DNA of 64,000 bases from Sphingopyxis sp. YF1. GTDB lineage: Bacteria; Pseudomonadota; Alphaproteobacteria; Sphingomonadales; Sphingomonadaceae. The position numbers and the translations under genes are program-made. The stretch is from the NCBI RefSeq assembly GCF_022701295.1, contig NZ_CP033204.1, positions 2,356,001 to 2,420,000 on the forward strand, written 5' to 3'. Below the pieces are notes generated by a model, which worked only from the letters and a program-made list of their open reading frames with translations, searched no databases and was not told where the DNA came from. This document shows, one piece after another, positions 29,666 through 39,682 of this stretch; the first letter of the stretch is position 1; every line of letters starts with the position of its first letter.

Positions 29666-30277
29666 ATGACCGAATTCATTCTCGATCTCATCCAGTCGTG
29701 GGGCTACCTCGGCATCGCGATCCTGATGTTCCTCGAAAATGTCTTTCCGCCGATCCCGTCGGAAGTGATCATGGGGCTCGGCGGCGTGATGGTCGGCCAG
29801 GGTCGCTTCGACTACTGGACGCTGGTGACGGTGGCGGTGATCGGCACCACGCTCGGCAACTGGGTGTGGTACTGGATCGGGCGCTGGTTCGGCTACGAAC
29901 GGCTGAAGCCGCTCGTCGACCGCTTCGGGCGCTGGCTGACGCTCGACTGGGACGAGGTCGAGAAGATGCACGACTGGTTCCTCAAATATGGCTCGGGCAT
30001 CGTCTTCGTCTGCCGTTTTCTGCCGATCGCGCGCACGATGATCTCGCTGCCCGCGGGCATGGTCGGTATGAACCAGCTCAAATTCCTGCTCTGGACCGCC
30101 GCCGGATCGACGATCTGGATCGCTGCGCTCGCCGGCGCGGGCAGCTGGTTCGGCCGGCAGTTCCACGAGGTCGAACGCTTCATCGGCCCCGTCGCGCTGG
30201 TTGCGATCGGCTCGATCATCCTGCTCTACGTCTACCGCGTCGTGACATGGAAACCGAAGGCGCCGCGGCAGGATTGA
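29666..30277 (+). CDS. DedA family membrane protein
   Basis: 203 aa, about five membrane segments. DedA/VTT proteins act in lipid (undecaprenyl phosphate or phospholipid) translocation; the exact substrate of this one is unknown. Recognised by the FLENVFPPIPSEVIM re-entrant segment near residue 23, the CRFLPIARTMISLPAGM motif in the second re-entrant loop, and GSTIWIAAL. Start at MTEFILDLIQ rather than the TTG five codons before. Confidence 0.93.
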   Translation: MTEFILDLIQSWGYLGIAILMFLENVFPPIPSEVIMGLGGVMVGQGRFDYWTLVTVAVIGTTLGNWVWYWIGRWFGYERLKPLVDRFGRWLTLDWDEVEKMHDWFLKYGSGIVFVCRFLPIARTMISLPAGMVGMNQLKFLLWTAAGSTIWIAALAGAGSWFGRQFHEVERFIGPVALVAIGSIILLYVYRVVTWKPKAPRQD

Positions 30278-30479
30278 TCCGGAACCACGCGGCGAAAACC
30301 CGAAAACGGCCGAAAGCCGAGTGAATCCGATCTCGTCGCCCCGACCTTGTTTCAGCATGTCGAGGTTTGACGGTCCGCCTTCCGTACCCCGGCCCGCGTG
30401 CGCGCCTGTCCCCGACCCGCCGCCCGCCACCATGACGTCGCGGCTGGTCAAGCCGCCAAGGCTTTGGCACATAAGGCGC

Positions 30480-31556
30480 ATGGGGGACCGTCCGCATCGC
30501 CTGATCCTGCTTCCGCTGCTCGCCGCGCCGCTCGCGGCCTGCATTCCCGCGTCCGCGCCGCCGCACCGCGCGGTGGCGCCCGCGCCGACCCCGGCGCCGA
30601 CGCCGGGCTATGCCCCGCTCCCGCCCGCCGAGCGCGTCACCGGCGGCGACAGCCGCCCGACCTGGACGCTCCAGCCGGTCGTCCCCAATGCGCAGCGCGT
30701 CGAGGCGTCGATCCATATCGTCAGCCGCGGCCAGTCGATCCAGGAAATCAGCGAGATCACCGGCGCGGGCGTCGAGGCGATCCGCATCGAAAACGCCTCG
30801 TCCACCCCCTTCCGCCTTGTTCCCGGCCAGCGGCTGCGCATTCCCGCGGGCCTCTACCACCGCGTCGGCGCGGGCGAGACCGGGATCGGCATCGCGCAGG
30901 CCTATGGCGTCGACTGGGGCGAGATCGTGACGCTCAACGCGCTCAGCGAACCCTATATATTGCGCATCGACCAGCGGCTGAAGCTGCCCAACGCCGCACG
31001 CGCGCAGACCCCGCAGCAGGTCGACATCGCCGCGCGCGCCGCCGCCTTCAATCTCGACATCGACGATATCGCGACGGGCAGCCAGCCCGCGCTCGCCGAA
31101 AACCGGGCGCCCGCGACGGCCAGCGCCGCCCCGCGCGGCGCCGTCACCACGGCGATCGCCCCGCCCGCCGCTTTTTCGGGCCGCTTCCGCTGGCCGCTCG
31201 ACGGGCGCGTGATCGCGAAATTCGGTCCGCTCGCGCCGGGCAAGGTCAACGACGGCATCAACATCGCGGTCGCCGCGGGCACCCCGATCCATGCCGCCGC
31301 CGACGGCGTCGTCGCCTATGCCGGCGACCAGATCGGGGTCTATGGCGGGCTGATCCTGATCGACCATGGCGGCGGGTGGGTCAGCGCCTATGGCCATGCG
31401 CAGCAACTCGACGTGCGGCGCGGCCAGGCGGTGAAGGCGGGCGCGGTCATCGGCCGCGCCGGCGCGACGGGCCAGGTGCAATCGCCGCAGCTCCACTTCC
31501 AGCTGCGCCGCAACCGCCTGCCGATCGACCCGCTCAGGCAGCTGCCTGCCCGATGA
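30480..31556 (+). CDS. NlpD-like lipoprotein: two LysM domains plus inactive M23 (LytM) domain
   Basis: 358 aa from MGDRPHRLILLPLLAAPLAAC, a lipoprotein signal (LAAC). LysM 1 ends GQRLRIP and LysM 2 ends DQRLKLP, then a C-terminal LytM domain (about residues 235-350). The peptidase residues are missing: the HxxxD motif reads NDGIN and the HxH reads QLHF, as in NlpD/EnvC, which activate cell-wall amidases instead of cutting murein. An amidase-activator role at septation is inferred. The stop overlaps the K+ channel ATG (ATGA). In-frame starts upstream of 30480 lack a signal peptide. Confidence 0.88.
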   Translation: MGDRPHRLILLPLLAAPLAACIPASAPPHRAVAPAPTPAPTPGYAPLPPAERVTGGDSRPTWTLQPVVPNAQRVEASIHIVSRGQSIQEISEITGAGVEAIRIENASSTPFRLVPGQRLRIPAGLYHRVGAGETGIGIAQAYGVDWGEIVTLNALSEPYILRIDQRLKLPNAARAQTPQQVDIAARAAAFNLDIDDIATGSQPALAENRAPATASAAPRGAVTTAIAPPAAFSGRFRWPLDGRVIAKFGPLAPGKVNDGINIAVAAGTPIHAAADGVVAYAGDQIGVYGGLILIDHGGGWVSAYGHAQQLDVRRGQAVKAGAVIGRAGATGQVQSPQLHFQLRRNRLPIDPLRQLPAR

Positions 31557-32620
31557 GCCGCAAGCCCAACCCGAAACTGCACCTGCAGCACAGCTTCAAC
31601 CTGCTGCGCCGCGCCGCGAAATGGCCGATCTGGGCCGACGTCATCGCGCGGCTGGGGCTTGCCTTCTTCCTGATCGGGGTCGTCATCCTCGTCCACTGGA
31701 TCGACCGCGCCGGGCTCAAGGACAGCCACGACGGGCACATCAGCTTCCTCGACGTCGTCTATTTCACGATGATCTCGGTCACGACCACCGGGTTCGGCGA
31801 CATCGCGCCGGTGTCCGACCGGTCGCGGCTGATCGAGGCGGTGATCGTCACCCCGATCCGCATCATGGTGCTCTTCATCTTCGTCGGCACCGCCTATAAT
31901 TTCGTCATCAAACGCACATGGGACAAATGGCGCATGGCCCGCATTCAAGCAAAGCTCACCGATCATATCGTCGTCCTCGGCTTCGGCATCAGCGGCAGCG
32001 AGGCGGTCAAGGAACTGATCGCGCGCGGCACCGACCCCGGCTGCATCGTCGTCATCGACCAGTCGGCGGCGCGGATCGAGCAGGCCGAAGCGATGGGCTG
32101 CAACGTCCTCCAGGGCGATGCCTCGAACGACGACACGCTGATCGACGTCCGCATCGCACAGGCGCAGTCGGTGCTGGTGTCGGCGGGCCGCGACGACAGC
32201 TCGATCCTGATGGTGCTCACCGTCCGCCACCTTGCGCCCCATGTCCCGATCAGCGTCGTCATCCGCGCGCAGGACAATGAACTGCTCGCGCGGCAGGCGG
32301 GCGCGAACAACGTCATCAACCCGGTCAGCTTCACCGGGCTGCTGCTCGCCGGATCGGCGCAGGGCGCGCATGTCGCCGACTATATGGCCGACCTCGCCAG
32401 CATCGGCGGGCGCGTCCAGCTGCGCGAACGGCCCGTGGCGGCCGAGGAAGTGGGTCGCAGCATCGACGAACTCGCGAGCGAGGGGCGCGGACTGCGCATC
32501 TATCGCGCGGGCAAGCCCTATGGCTTCTGGGAGCCCGAGGCGCGGCGGCTCGAACCGGGCGACCAGGTCGTCGAAGTCGTCCGCTGCGAGGAATGCGAGG
32601 CGAGCGTGGCCGCGGGTTAG
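31553..32620 (+). CDS. Two-helix potassium channel with RCK (TrkA-N) domain
   Basis: 355 aa. TM1 around residues 29-49 (LGLAFFLIGVVILVHWI), pore loop with filter TTTGFGDIAP (GFG instead of GYG, a known variant), TM2 around 99-117, then a cytoplasmic RCK domain starting HIVVLGFGISGSEAVKEL with a Rossmann GxGxxG and DQSA acidic position, and a TrkA-C-like end. Ligand-gated K+ conduction is inferred. Coupled by a 4-bp overlap to the NlpD-like gene. Followed by repeats rather than genes until 32923. Confidence 0.92.
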   Translation: MSRKPNPKLHLQHSFNLLRRAAKWPIWADVIARLGLAFFLIGVVILVHWIDRAGLKDSHDGHISFLDVVYFTMISVTTTGFGDIAPVSDRSRLIEAVIVTPIRIMVLFIFVGTAYNFVIKRTWDKWRMARIQAKLTDHIVVLGFGISGSEAVKELIARGTDPGCIVVIDQSAARIEQAEAMGCNVLQGDASNDDTLIDVRIAQAQSVLVSAGRDDSSILMVLTVRHLAPHVPISVVIRAQDNELLARQAGANNVINPVSFTGLLLAGSAQGAHVADYMADLASIGGRVQLRERPVAAEEVGRSIDELASEGRGLRIYRAGKPYGFWEPEARRLEPGDQVVEVVRCEECEASVAAG

Positions 32621-32732
32621 ACGGTCGGGATCAGGCTGCGCCGCAGCGCAGAGCCTGTCGAAGGGCGCTTCTCGGCAAGGCACCGGTCGATACGCTGGGC
32701 GTTTATCCCCTTGGCATCCGTGGCTCCTTTAT
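32621..32732. other. Gene-free spacer after the K+ channel gene
   Basis: Contains a degenerate half of family A (AGAGCCTGTCGAAGGGCGC) and a GCGTTTATCCC / GGGATAAACGC pair (32699-32709 with 32850-32860) that brackets the family B copy. No ORF supported in 32621-32922. Confidence 0.4.
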
Positions 32733-32825
32733 CGTCATTGCGAGGAGCGGAGCGACGAAGCAATCTCCTGCCATCGGCAAGACAGAGCGATGGCCGGAGA
32801 TTGCTTCGCCTCGCGCGCAATGACG
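32733..32825. repeat. Family B palindromic repeat (copy 3)
   Basis: CGTCATTGCGAGGAGCGGAG ... GGAGATTGCTTCGCCTCGCG then CAATGACG, the best preserved copy in the window. Confidence 0.88.
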
Positions 32826-32922
32826 CCATACGGATGCGAGCGGGATAAACGCCGATACACTCAGCGCCATGCAGCGCCGTGACGAAAGACCGATCTGGCC
32901 TCGACAGGGCGGCTTCCGGCCT

Positions 32923-33252
32923 TCACCCCCGCCAGTAAATCCACCCCGCCCACAGCCAACCGATGATCAGCAGGGTGCCGCCGACCGGGGTTATCGCGCC
33001 GAGCCAGCGCGGCGCGCCGAGCGCCATGGCATAGAGCGTCAGCGCGAACAGCGCCCCGCCCGCGAGCAGCACGATCGCCGGGCCCCGCGCGACGCCCATG
33101 ATCGCCAGCGCCGCAACCGCGTGGATCAGCTGGTACAATCCGCCGGTGCGCAGCCATTCGGCCTGCTGCGGCCCCGCCGCGCCGTGCGCGCCGAACGCCC
33201 CCGCCGCCACCGCGACCGCCGCCGAAATCGCCGCCCAGACACCTATCGCCAT
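32923..33252 (-). CDS. DUF423 family membrane protein
   Basis: 109 aa from MAIGVWAAISAAVAVAAGAFGAHG, the family N-terminus; the upstream 20 codons are not similar to the family. Four hydrophobic segments, with the conserved AFGAHG and GLYQLIHAVAAL and the C-terminal TPVGGTLLIIGWLWAGW. Function unknown. Divergent from rimO. Confidence 0.9.
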   Translation of the reverse strand: MAIGVWAAISAAVAVAAGAFGAHGAAGPQQAEWLRTGGLYQLIHAVAALAIMGVARGPAIVLLAGGALFALTLYAMALGAPRWLGAITPVGGTLLIIGWLWAGWIYWRG

Positions 33253-33345
33253 CGTCCACCTCGCATTACCGGTTTTGCGCCTCCGCATGGCGCCAAGCGC
33301 CGCGCGTGACAAGCGCGACGGAATCGATTATGGGCGCGACCGATC

Positions 33346-34731
33346 ATGACAGTCAAAACCCTCCCTGCCCAGCCGAAGGTCGGCATGGTGTCGCTCGGCT
33401 GCCCGAAGGCGCTCGTCGACAGCGAACGGATTCTCACCAAGCTGCGCGCCGACGGCTACGGCCTCTCGCCCGACTATGCCGGCGCCGACGTCGTGCTCGT
33501 CAACACCTGCGGCTTCCTCGACAGCGCCAAGGAGGAAAGCCTCGAGGCGATCGGCGAGGCGATGGCCGAAAACGGCCGCGTCATCGTCACCGGCTGCATG
33601 GGCAACGAGGCCGAGGTGATCCGCGCGCGCTTCCCGAAGGTGCTCGCCGTCACCGGCGCGCACCAGTACGAACAGGTCGTCGATGCGGTGCATGACGCCG
33701 CGCCGCCGACGCAGGGGCCCTTCGTCGATCTGGTACCCGAAGGCGGGCTCAAGCTGACGCCGCGGCACTATAGCTATCTCAAGATTTCCGAAGGCTGCAA
33801 CCACAGCTGCGCCTTCTGCATCATCCCCGACCTGCGCGGAAAGCTGGTCAGCCGCCGTATCGACGCGGTGCTGCGCGAGGCCGAAAAGCTCGTCGCCGCG
33901 GGGACGAAGGAACTGCTCGTCATCAGCCAAGATACGTCGGCTTACGGTGTCGACACGCGCCACGATCCGCGCGAGTGGAAGGGCCGCGAAGTCCGCGCTC
34001 ATATGACCGACCTCGCCCGCGAACTCGGCCAGCTTCGGACCAGCGAAGGCAAGGCCCCGTGGGTGCGCCTCCACTATGTCTACCCCTATCCCCACGTCGA
34101 TGCGGTGATCCCGCTGATGGCCGAGGGGTTGCTGACGCCCTATCTCGACATCCCCTTCCAGCACGCGTCGCCCAGCGTCCTCAAGCGCATGAAGCGCCCC
34201 GCGAACGAAGCGAAGGTGCTCGAAAGGCTCAAAAGCTGGCGCGCGATCGCCCCCGACATCGCGATCCGATCGAGCTTCGTGGTCGGCTTCCCGGGCGAGA
34301 CCGAGGCGGATTTCCAATATCTCCTCGACTGGCTCGACGAAGCCCAGCTCGACCGCGTCGGCGCCTTTCGCTTCGAACCCGTCGCGGGCGCGCAGGCGAA
34401 CGCCCTGCCCGACCCCGTGCCCGAAGAGGTCAAAGAAGAACGTTTCCAGCGCATCATGGCCAAGACCGCCGCGATCAGCGCCGCGAAGCTCGAGGCCAAG
34501 ATCGGCCGCACTTTGCCCGTGATCATCGACGAAGTCGGCGAAGCCGACCCCAACGATCCTGACTGGGACGGCAGCATCGGCGCCACCGGCCGCAGCCAGG
34601 CCGACGCACCCGAGATCGACGGCCATGTCTATCTGCGCGACGTCGCGGCGACGCTCAGGGCCGGCGACATCGTCGACGTCGCGATCGAGGATGCCGACGA
34701 GCACGACCTGTTCGGGGTGGTCGCGGGCTAA
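33346..34731 (+). CDS. rimO: Ribosomal protein S12 methylthiotransferase RimO
   Basis: 461 aa radical-SAM enzyme that methylthiolates Asp88 of S12. N-terminal UPF0004 domain with its three cluster cysteines ([32 protein letters not shown]), radical-[11 protein letters not shown] near residue 148, and a C-terminal TRAM domain. The [10 protein letters not shown] form separates RimO from the tRNA enzyme MiaB. Monocistronic; convergent with the TPR-like gene. Confidence 0.96.
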   Translation: MTVKTLPAQPKVGMVSLGCPKALVDSERILTKLRADGYGLSPDYAGADVVLVNTCGFLDSAKEESLEAIGEAMAENGRVIVTGCMGNEAEVIRARFPKVLAVTGAHQYEQVVDAVHDAAPPTQGPFVDLVPEGGLKLTPRHYSYLKISEGCNHSCAFCIIPDLRGKLVSRRIDAVLREAEKLVAAGTKELLVISQDTSAYGVDTRHDPREWKGREVRAHMTDLARELGQLRTSEGKAPWVRLHYVYPYPHVDAVIPLMAEGLLTPYLDIPFQHASPSVLKRMKRPANEAKVLERLKSWRAIAPDIAIRSSFVVGFPGETEADFQYLLDWLDEAQLDRVGAFRFEPVAGAQANALPDPVPEEVKEERFQRIMAKTAAISAAKLEAKIGRTLPVIIDEVGEADPNDPDWDGSIGATGRSQADAPEIDGHVYLRDVAATLRAGDIVDVAIEDADEHDLFGVVAG

Positions 34732-34751
34732 AACAGAGCGCTTGGCGGCAG

Positions 34752-36338
34752 TTATTCCGCCGCGTCACGCGCCGCACGCAAGGCAGACCGACGCTCGGTG
34801 AACGGCGGCGCAAAATCGCGCGGAATATCGCGCGCGTGCTTGTCGAAGAGCGGCGCCACATCCGGTCGCTTGCGAATGCGATCGAACATACCCGGCGTTA
34901 CCGAATCATTGTAAAAAAGTTCGAATTCACGCGACTGCAGCGCGTTGATCATCGCGCCCGCACGCGTCGGATCTTCGAGCGCTGCGCGTGCAATCCGCGC
35001 CGCTTCATCGTCCGCATTGGCACACAGCAACGCTGCGGCAGCCTCCGCAGGCGCCTCCGCTTGGTGCTCGATGACCTCGGCGACCAACGGTGGCATCTCG
35101 TCCGTACGCCCCTCGGCCTGCAGCGCGCATAGGGTCGCACGCCGTACGAGCATGCGGGCAAATTCATTCCCTGTTTCAGCAGCGACCTCTTTCGCTAGGC
35201 TGGCGGCGGCAAGCCCCTTTTCACCCTGTCCCAGGTCGACGAATCTTAGAGCACGGTTGATGACGAAATTGACCAGCCAGCCGCGCGATCGTCCGTCGAG
35301 ATCAAGCGCTGCGATATCGTCGAAAATCATCTCGGCCTCAGCCGAACGGTCCAGCGCGTCGAGCGCATAGACCTTTACGTTGAGCGCCCATCCCATATCC
35401 TCGGTCAACATATCGGCATAGGCGTCGCGAGCCGGTTCGTGTGCGCCAACCAAAGTCACGACATCATCGAAGCGCCCCGCGATCAGATAGGCATTTGCGA
35501 GGTCCTTCATCAGCGCCATATTATCTGGCGCGGCCTCAAAGTCTGCCTTGCTCCGATCAACCTGCGCGTCGATCACGTGCACCATATTGCGGCCAGCCTT
35601 AGCTTCGATCTGCGGCCACAGCTTCGCGTAGCGGCGATCCCCCAAAGCCGATTTGAAGGCATAGGGGGATTTCAAATAAGCGAGGTTCGTGGCGGCAGCG
35701 GTCGTGTCTCCGGTCTCCACCTCAATTTGGAAAAGCTCCGAGCCGATGATATCCCGATCCGCGGCGGGGAACTTCGCCAACCGTTCGGGGCGTATCAGGG
35801 CGCGAAAAAGTGCAAGACTGCGTTCGCGCTCCTTCGCCTTCACATAGGCTTGAGCCAGATCCCACACGACTTTCGAATCGCCGTCGGTCAGCGTCATCCG
35901 GTCGTCGGCATCAATGTATGCGAAAAGCCTTTCCTCGGCGGCGTCATAGCGTTCGGCGAGGTGAGAGACCCCGACCCCCATCGGAAAGGCCGACGGCTTG
36001 CCGCTCCTCCGCTCCAGCGCGATCATCCACATATAGGCGTCCGACCAACGCTTCTCGCCGGCCGAGCACATCAGGTTGGAATAGGCTTCGAGCGCGTCGA
36101 GCCGCGACGAAAAACTGCCACGCGTGATCATCTGGCGCGTCAACGGCACCATGACACGACACCAGTCGGGTTGGTCGAGCGCCACCTGCGCATCAAACGC
36201 ACTCGACAATTGATCGTCGCTGTAAGTTGTATAGTTGATCCGCGCTGATGCCCCGTCGCCGCCCTCCTGCGCAGATGCCGGCACGGCCGCAAACGCCATC
36301 AGTGCCCCTAGGACGCTCCCCAAAGTCGATCGCGACAA
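34752..36338 (-). CDS. Secreted TPR-like hypothetical protein
   Basis: 528 aa from a TTG start with GGAGGG six bases upstream, giving MSRSTLGSVLGALMAFAAVPASAQ, a clean signal peptide cut after ASAQ. An ATG seven codons earlier (36359) is weaker. The mature part is helical with TPR-like pairs (VVWDLAQAYVKAKERERSLALFRAL; LMKDLANAYLIAGRF then VVTLVGAHEP). No named family. GC is visibly lower than in neighbours. Divergent from the DUF4403 lipoprotein gene with ~280 bp between. Confidence 0.75.
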   Translation of the reverse strand: MSRSTLGSVLGALMAFAAVPASAQEGGDGASARINYTTYSDDQLSSAFDAQVALDQPDWCRVMVPLTRQMITRGSFSSRLDALEAYSNLMCSAGEKRWSDAYMWMIALERRSGKPSAFPMGVGVSHLAERYDAAEERLFAYIDADDRMTLTDGDSKVVWDLAQAYVKAKERERSLALFRALIRPERLAKFPAADRDIIGSELFQIEVETGDTTAAATNLAYLKSPYAFKSALGDRRYAKLWPQIEAKAGRNMVHVIDAQVDRSKADFEAAPDNMALMKDLANAYLIAGRFDDVVTLVGAHEPARDAYADMLTEDMGWALNVKVYALDALDRSAEAEMIFDDIAALDLDGRSRGWLVNFVINRALRFVDLGQGEKGLAAASLAKEVAAETGNEFARMLVRRATLCALQAEGRTDEMPPLVAEVIEHQAEAPAEAAAALLCANADDEAARIARAALEDPTRAGAMINALQSREFELFYNDSVTPGMFDRIRKRPDVAPLFDKHARDIPRDFAPPFTERRSALRAARDAAE

Positions 36339-36622
36339 AATTAACCCTCCCCATGTCATGGAATCGTTGTGCCGACACCCGGCCCGATTGCCAAGCCGCC
36401 TTCCCCGGCTCCTGTCGGTGGCGACCAGCAGCCACCGCCTCAGTGGGGAGGAATACCAAGGCGCCTTCGCTCACGCGCCGCCGAGACGGGCACCACGGAC
36501 GGAAGCCGAAGCAGGGTGCTCTCGCAAGGGGGATTTCGTTTCCGTTCCACCGGATCCATTCGGTAGGGAACAGGTTCGCGCCCGCCATGTTATGGAAGCT
36601 GACACCGCATCAGGGGCACCAC

Positions 36623-38104
36623 ATGCGATTGATCCCACTGGCTATCACGACTTTGCTGCTGACACCGGCGCTCACCGCCTGCGACCCCGCCAAGGGCGGC
36701 GCCGAAGCCCCGCCGCGCGCCACCGACACCGCGCCCTCGCCGACGCAGACCTCGCTGATCGCGGTTCCGATCAACGCCGACATCAGCCCGCTCAAGCGCG
36801 AACTGGAACGCGCGATCCCGCGGACGCTGTGGACAATCGACCGCCACGAAAAGGCGTGCGTCCCGCCGCAGCGGGTCAAGGTTTTCGGCAGGAAGGTCAA
36901 GGTCACCCCCGCCATCCCCTGCACGATCGTCGGGCAGGTCACGCGCGGGCCGCTCAAGTTTCGCGGCGAAGGCAATGAAATCGTCGTCGATGTGCCGATC
37001 AATGCGCGCATCAGCGCGCGCGACGTCGGCGGGGTGCTCAAGGGCGAGACCGCGACCGGATCGGCGCTCGTTCACGCGCGCATCCGGCTCGACCTCGCCG
37101 CGAACTGGCGCATGCAGGGCAAGGCGCGCATCGCCTATGGCTGGACCAGTGCGCCTGGCATCGACTTCCTCGGCAAGCGCATCACCTTCACCGACGAAGC
37201 CGATGCCAGGCTCAAACCCGTGGTCGCAGGCATCGAGCGCGAGGTGAACCGCGAGATCGTAAAGATCGATCTGCGCCGTCAGGCGGCCGACATCTGGCGA
37301 CAGAGCTTCACCGCGCTCGAACTCAACCATCAGAACCCGCCGGTGTGGATGCGCGTCACGCCGCAGCGCATCCTTTACGGCGGCTACCATCTCGACGGCC
37401 AGCGGCTGCGGCTCGATCTCGGGATCGAAGGGCTCACCGAAACCTTCGTCGGGGACCGGCCGGCCGCCCCCGACCCGACGCCGCTGCCCGCGCTGGTCCG
37501 CAAGACGCCGCGTCCGCATCTCGACATCCGCGTTCCCGTCGTCGCGGACTATGCGCCGTTGCAGCCGGTGATCGACCGCGCGCTCGCCAAGCGCGCGACG
37601 CGTCCCTTCGTACTGCCCAAGATCGGCCCGATGATGGTCAAGTTCGGCCCGTCGACCGTCTATGGAGCCCCCGGCGGCCGCGTCGCTGTGGGCGTCGACG
37701 TCGATGCCCGGCTGGAAGCGCGCACCGGCAAGCCGACGCACGGGCGGATCTGGATGACCGCGATCCCGGTCAATGCGCCCGGGTCGGCCGAAATCCGCTT
37801 CACCGATCTCGTGATCAACGGCGACACCGACGGCGTCGCGGGCGACGTGCTCATCCTGATCGGGCGCAGCGAGGAATTCGCACCGCTAATCGCCGAGGCG
37901 CTGACCCAGAATTTCGCGCGCGACCTCGCCGAACTGCAGGGCAAGATCCGCCGCGCAGTCGACGAGCGGCGCGAGGGGCCCTTCGTCATCCGCACCCATG
38001 TCGACGGTTTCGAGACCGGCGCGATCCGGGCCTATGGCAACGGCCTCTACCTGCCGGTGCGGATGACCGGCGGCGCGCGTGTCGATTACCGCCCGACGAG
38101 GTGA
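36623..38104 (+). CDS. DUF4403 family lipoprotein
   Basis: 493 aa from MRLIPLAITTLLLTPALTAC, a lipoprotein signal peptide. Remaining sequence fits DUF4403: TSLIAVPINADISPLKRELE near the N-terminus and two copies of an LPS/BPI-like beta domain (the second from about residue 290, PHLDIRVPVVADYAPLQPVI), ending GLYLPVRMTGGARVDY. Family function unknown; outer-membrane lipid handling is a guess. The ORF is open upstream but without export signal. Confidence 0.82.
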   Translation: MRLIPLAITTLLLTPALTACDPAKGGAEAPPRATDTAPSPTQTSLIAVPINADISPLKRELERAIPRTLWTIDRHEKACVPPQRVKVFGRKVKVTPAIPCTIVGQVTRGPLKFRGEGNEIVVDVPINARISARDVGGVLKGETATGSALVHARIRLDLAANWRMQGKARIAYGWTSAPGIDFLGKRITFTDEADARLKPVVAGIEREVNREIVKIDLRRQAADIWRQSFTALELNHQNPPVWMRVTPQRILYGGYHLDGQRLRLDLGIEGLTETFVGDRPAAPDPTPLPALVRKTPRPHLDIRVPVVADYAPLQPVIDRALAKRATRPFVLPKIGPMMVKFGPSTVYGAPGGRVAVGVDVDARLEARTGKPTHGRIWMTAIPVNAPGSAEIRFTDLVINGDTDGVAGDVLILIGRSEEFAPLIAEALTQNFARDLAELQGKIRRAVDERREGPFVIRTHVDGFETGAIRAYGNGLYLPVRMTGGARVDYRPTR

Positions 38105-38119
38105 AACGGGACAGCCCGG

Positions 38120-38581
38120 CTATCGCCGGATGAAATCCATCGTCCAGTTCACTTCCCAGCTGGCGCCGCCATCGGCCGACATCGCCTGCTCCCAGCGCGG
38201 CGATGCGCTGTCGGTGCGGCTCCAGATGAAGCGCAACCGGATCGGCCGCCCGTCGAGCGTGTCGTCGGCGTAAAAATGCCCGACGCCATCCGCAAACCGG
38301 CCGATGACCGGGACGTCCAGACTGTGCGGGCTGCGGGCATCGAGCCACCAGATCGCCCAGCTCTTTCGGGCGGGATCGAAGGAACGCAGCGCGATCGCCC
38401 GGTAGGTTCCGCCGGGGATATGGAGGATATTGTCTTCGACATTGCCATCGCCGCCCAGAATCGGGCGCATGTCGCAAAGCCCGTAGAACTCTTCCCAATC
38501 ATCACAGCCGACCAGCCGCGCTTTCAGGCGGCGATGCCGCACCCGCCAGCTGCCGATCTGGAAATCGAAATCACCCGCCAT
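38120..38581 (-). CDS. Hypothetical protein, calycin/DUF1579-like
   Basis: 153 aa. Begins FDFQIGSWRVRHRRLKARL, with repeated beta-strand pattern (GGTYRAIALRSFDPARKSWAIWW; IRLRFIWSR) and a C-terminal MSADGGASWEVNWTMDF. The layout resembles DUF1579-like/lipocalin-fold stress proteins, but assignment is by pattern only. No signal peptide, so cytoplasmic. Downstream of pit in the same direction, separated by 72 bp. Confidence 0.7.
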   Translation of the reverse strand: MAGDFDFQIGSWRVRHRRLKARLVGCDDWEEFYGLCDMRPILGGDGNVEDNILHIPGGTYRAIALRSFDPARKSWAIWWLDARSPHSLDVPVIGRFADGVGHFYADDTLDGRPIRLRFIWSRTDSASPRWEQAMSADGGASWEVNWTMDFIRR

Positions 38582-38653
38582 GACCGGTTCTCCGCTATCG
38601 CATCGACCGACATGTTCTTATTATGTTCTCACTCGAACACAACCCCGCTCGGG

Positions 38654-39667
38654 TCAGAAAAGGCGGGTGAGCGCGTAGAAGAGCGCCGCGACGACCGCGC
38701 TGGCGGGGATGGTGATGAACCACGCCGCGACGACGTTGCTCGCGACACCCCAGCGCACCGCGCTCGCGCGGCGCGCAACGCCGGCGCCGATGATGCTGCC
38801 GGTGATCGTGTGCGTCGTCGACACCGGAATACCGAGCAGGCTCGCGGTGAAGACCATGATCGAGCCGCCGGTCGACGCCGCAAAACCCTGATGATGCGAC
38901 AGCTTGGTGATGCGCCCGCCCATCGTTTCGATGATCTTCCACCCGCCCGACAGCGTACCGAGCGCGATGGCGATATAGCAGGCGAATGCCACCCAGTGCG
39001 GAACATGGAACTCGCCCGACAGATATCCGGTCGAGTAGAGCAGCACCGCGATGATCCCCATCGTCTTTTGCGCGTCGTTGAGCCCGTGGCTCAGCGAATA
39101 GGCCGCGGAAGAGAAGAGGTGGAGCGTGCGGAAGGTCCGCTCCGCGAATTTCGCACTCGCGCGGCGCAGCGCCCAGCTGCTCAGCAGCATGACCAGCATC
39201 GCGAGCAGCATGCCGAGCATCGGCGACAGAAAGATCGCGATCACCGTCTTGTTGAGGCCGGTCCACTGGATGCCCTCGAACCCGGCATGCGCGACGCCTG
39301 CACCGACGATGCCGCCGACCAGCGCGTGGCTCGACGACGAGGGAATGCCCTTGAGCCAGGTCACGACGTTCCAGAACATCGCCCCGACCAGCGCACCAAA
39401 GACGACCGCGGGCGTCACCAGATCCTTGTCGATCAACCCCGCGCCGATCGTCTCGGCGACCTTGTGCAGCGCCGGAAAGGCAAGGCTCAGGAAATAGGCG
39501 GCGAAGTTGAAGAAGGCGGCAAAGATCACCGCCTGGACGGGCTTGAGCAGCCGCGTCGCGACGACGGTCGCGATGCTGTTCGCCGCATCGTGCAGTCCGT
39601 TGAGGAAATCGAACGCCAGCGCCAGGATGACGAGGCCGACGAGCAGGGGAAAGGCGATTTCGTGCAT
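38654..39667 (-). CDS. Inorganic phosphate transporter, PiT family
   Basis: 337 aa, about ten membrane segments. PiT symporters take up metal-phosphate with H+. The two family signatures are present as GLHDAANSIATVVATR and LSHGLNDAQKTMGII, and TGSIIGAGVA. Follows the NUDIX-DUF47 gene with only 15 bp between; DUF47 proteins are standard partners and probable regulators of Pit transporters. Confidence 0.95.
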   Translation of the reverse strand: MHEIAFPLLVGLVILALAFDFLNGLHDAANSIATVVATRLLKPVQAVIFAAFFNFAAYFLSLAFPALHKVAETIGAGLIDKDLVTPAVVFGALVGAMFWNVVTWLKGIPSSSSHALVGGIVGAGVAHAGFEGIQWTGLNKTVIAIFLSPMLGMLLAMLVMLLSSWALRRASAKFAERTFRTLHLFSSAAYSLSHGLNDAQKTMGIIAVLLYSTGYLSGEFHVPHWVAFACYIAIALGTLSGGWKIIETMGGRITKLSHHQGFAASTGGSIMVFTASLLGIPVSTTHTITGSIIGAGVARRASAVRWGVASNVVAAWFITIPASAVVAALFYALTRLF

Positions 39668-39682
39668 GGTGGACGCCCCCGC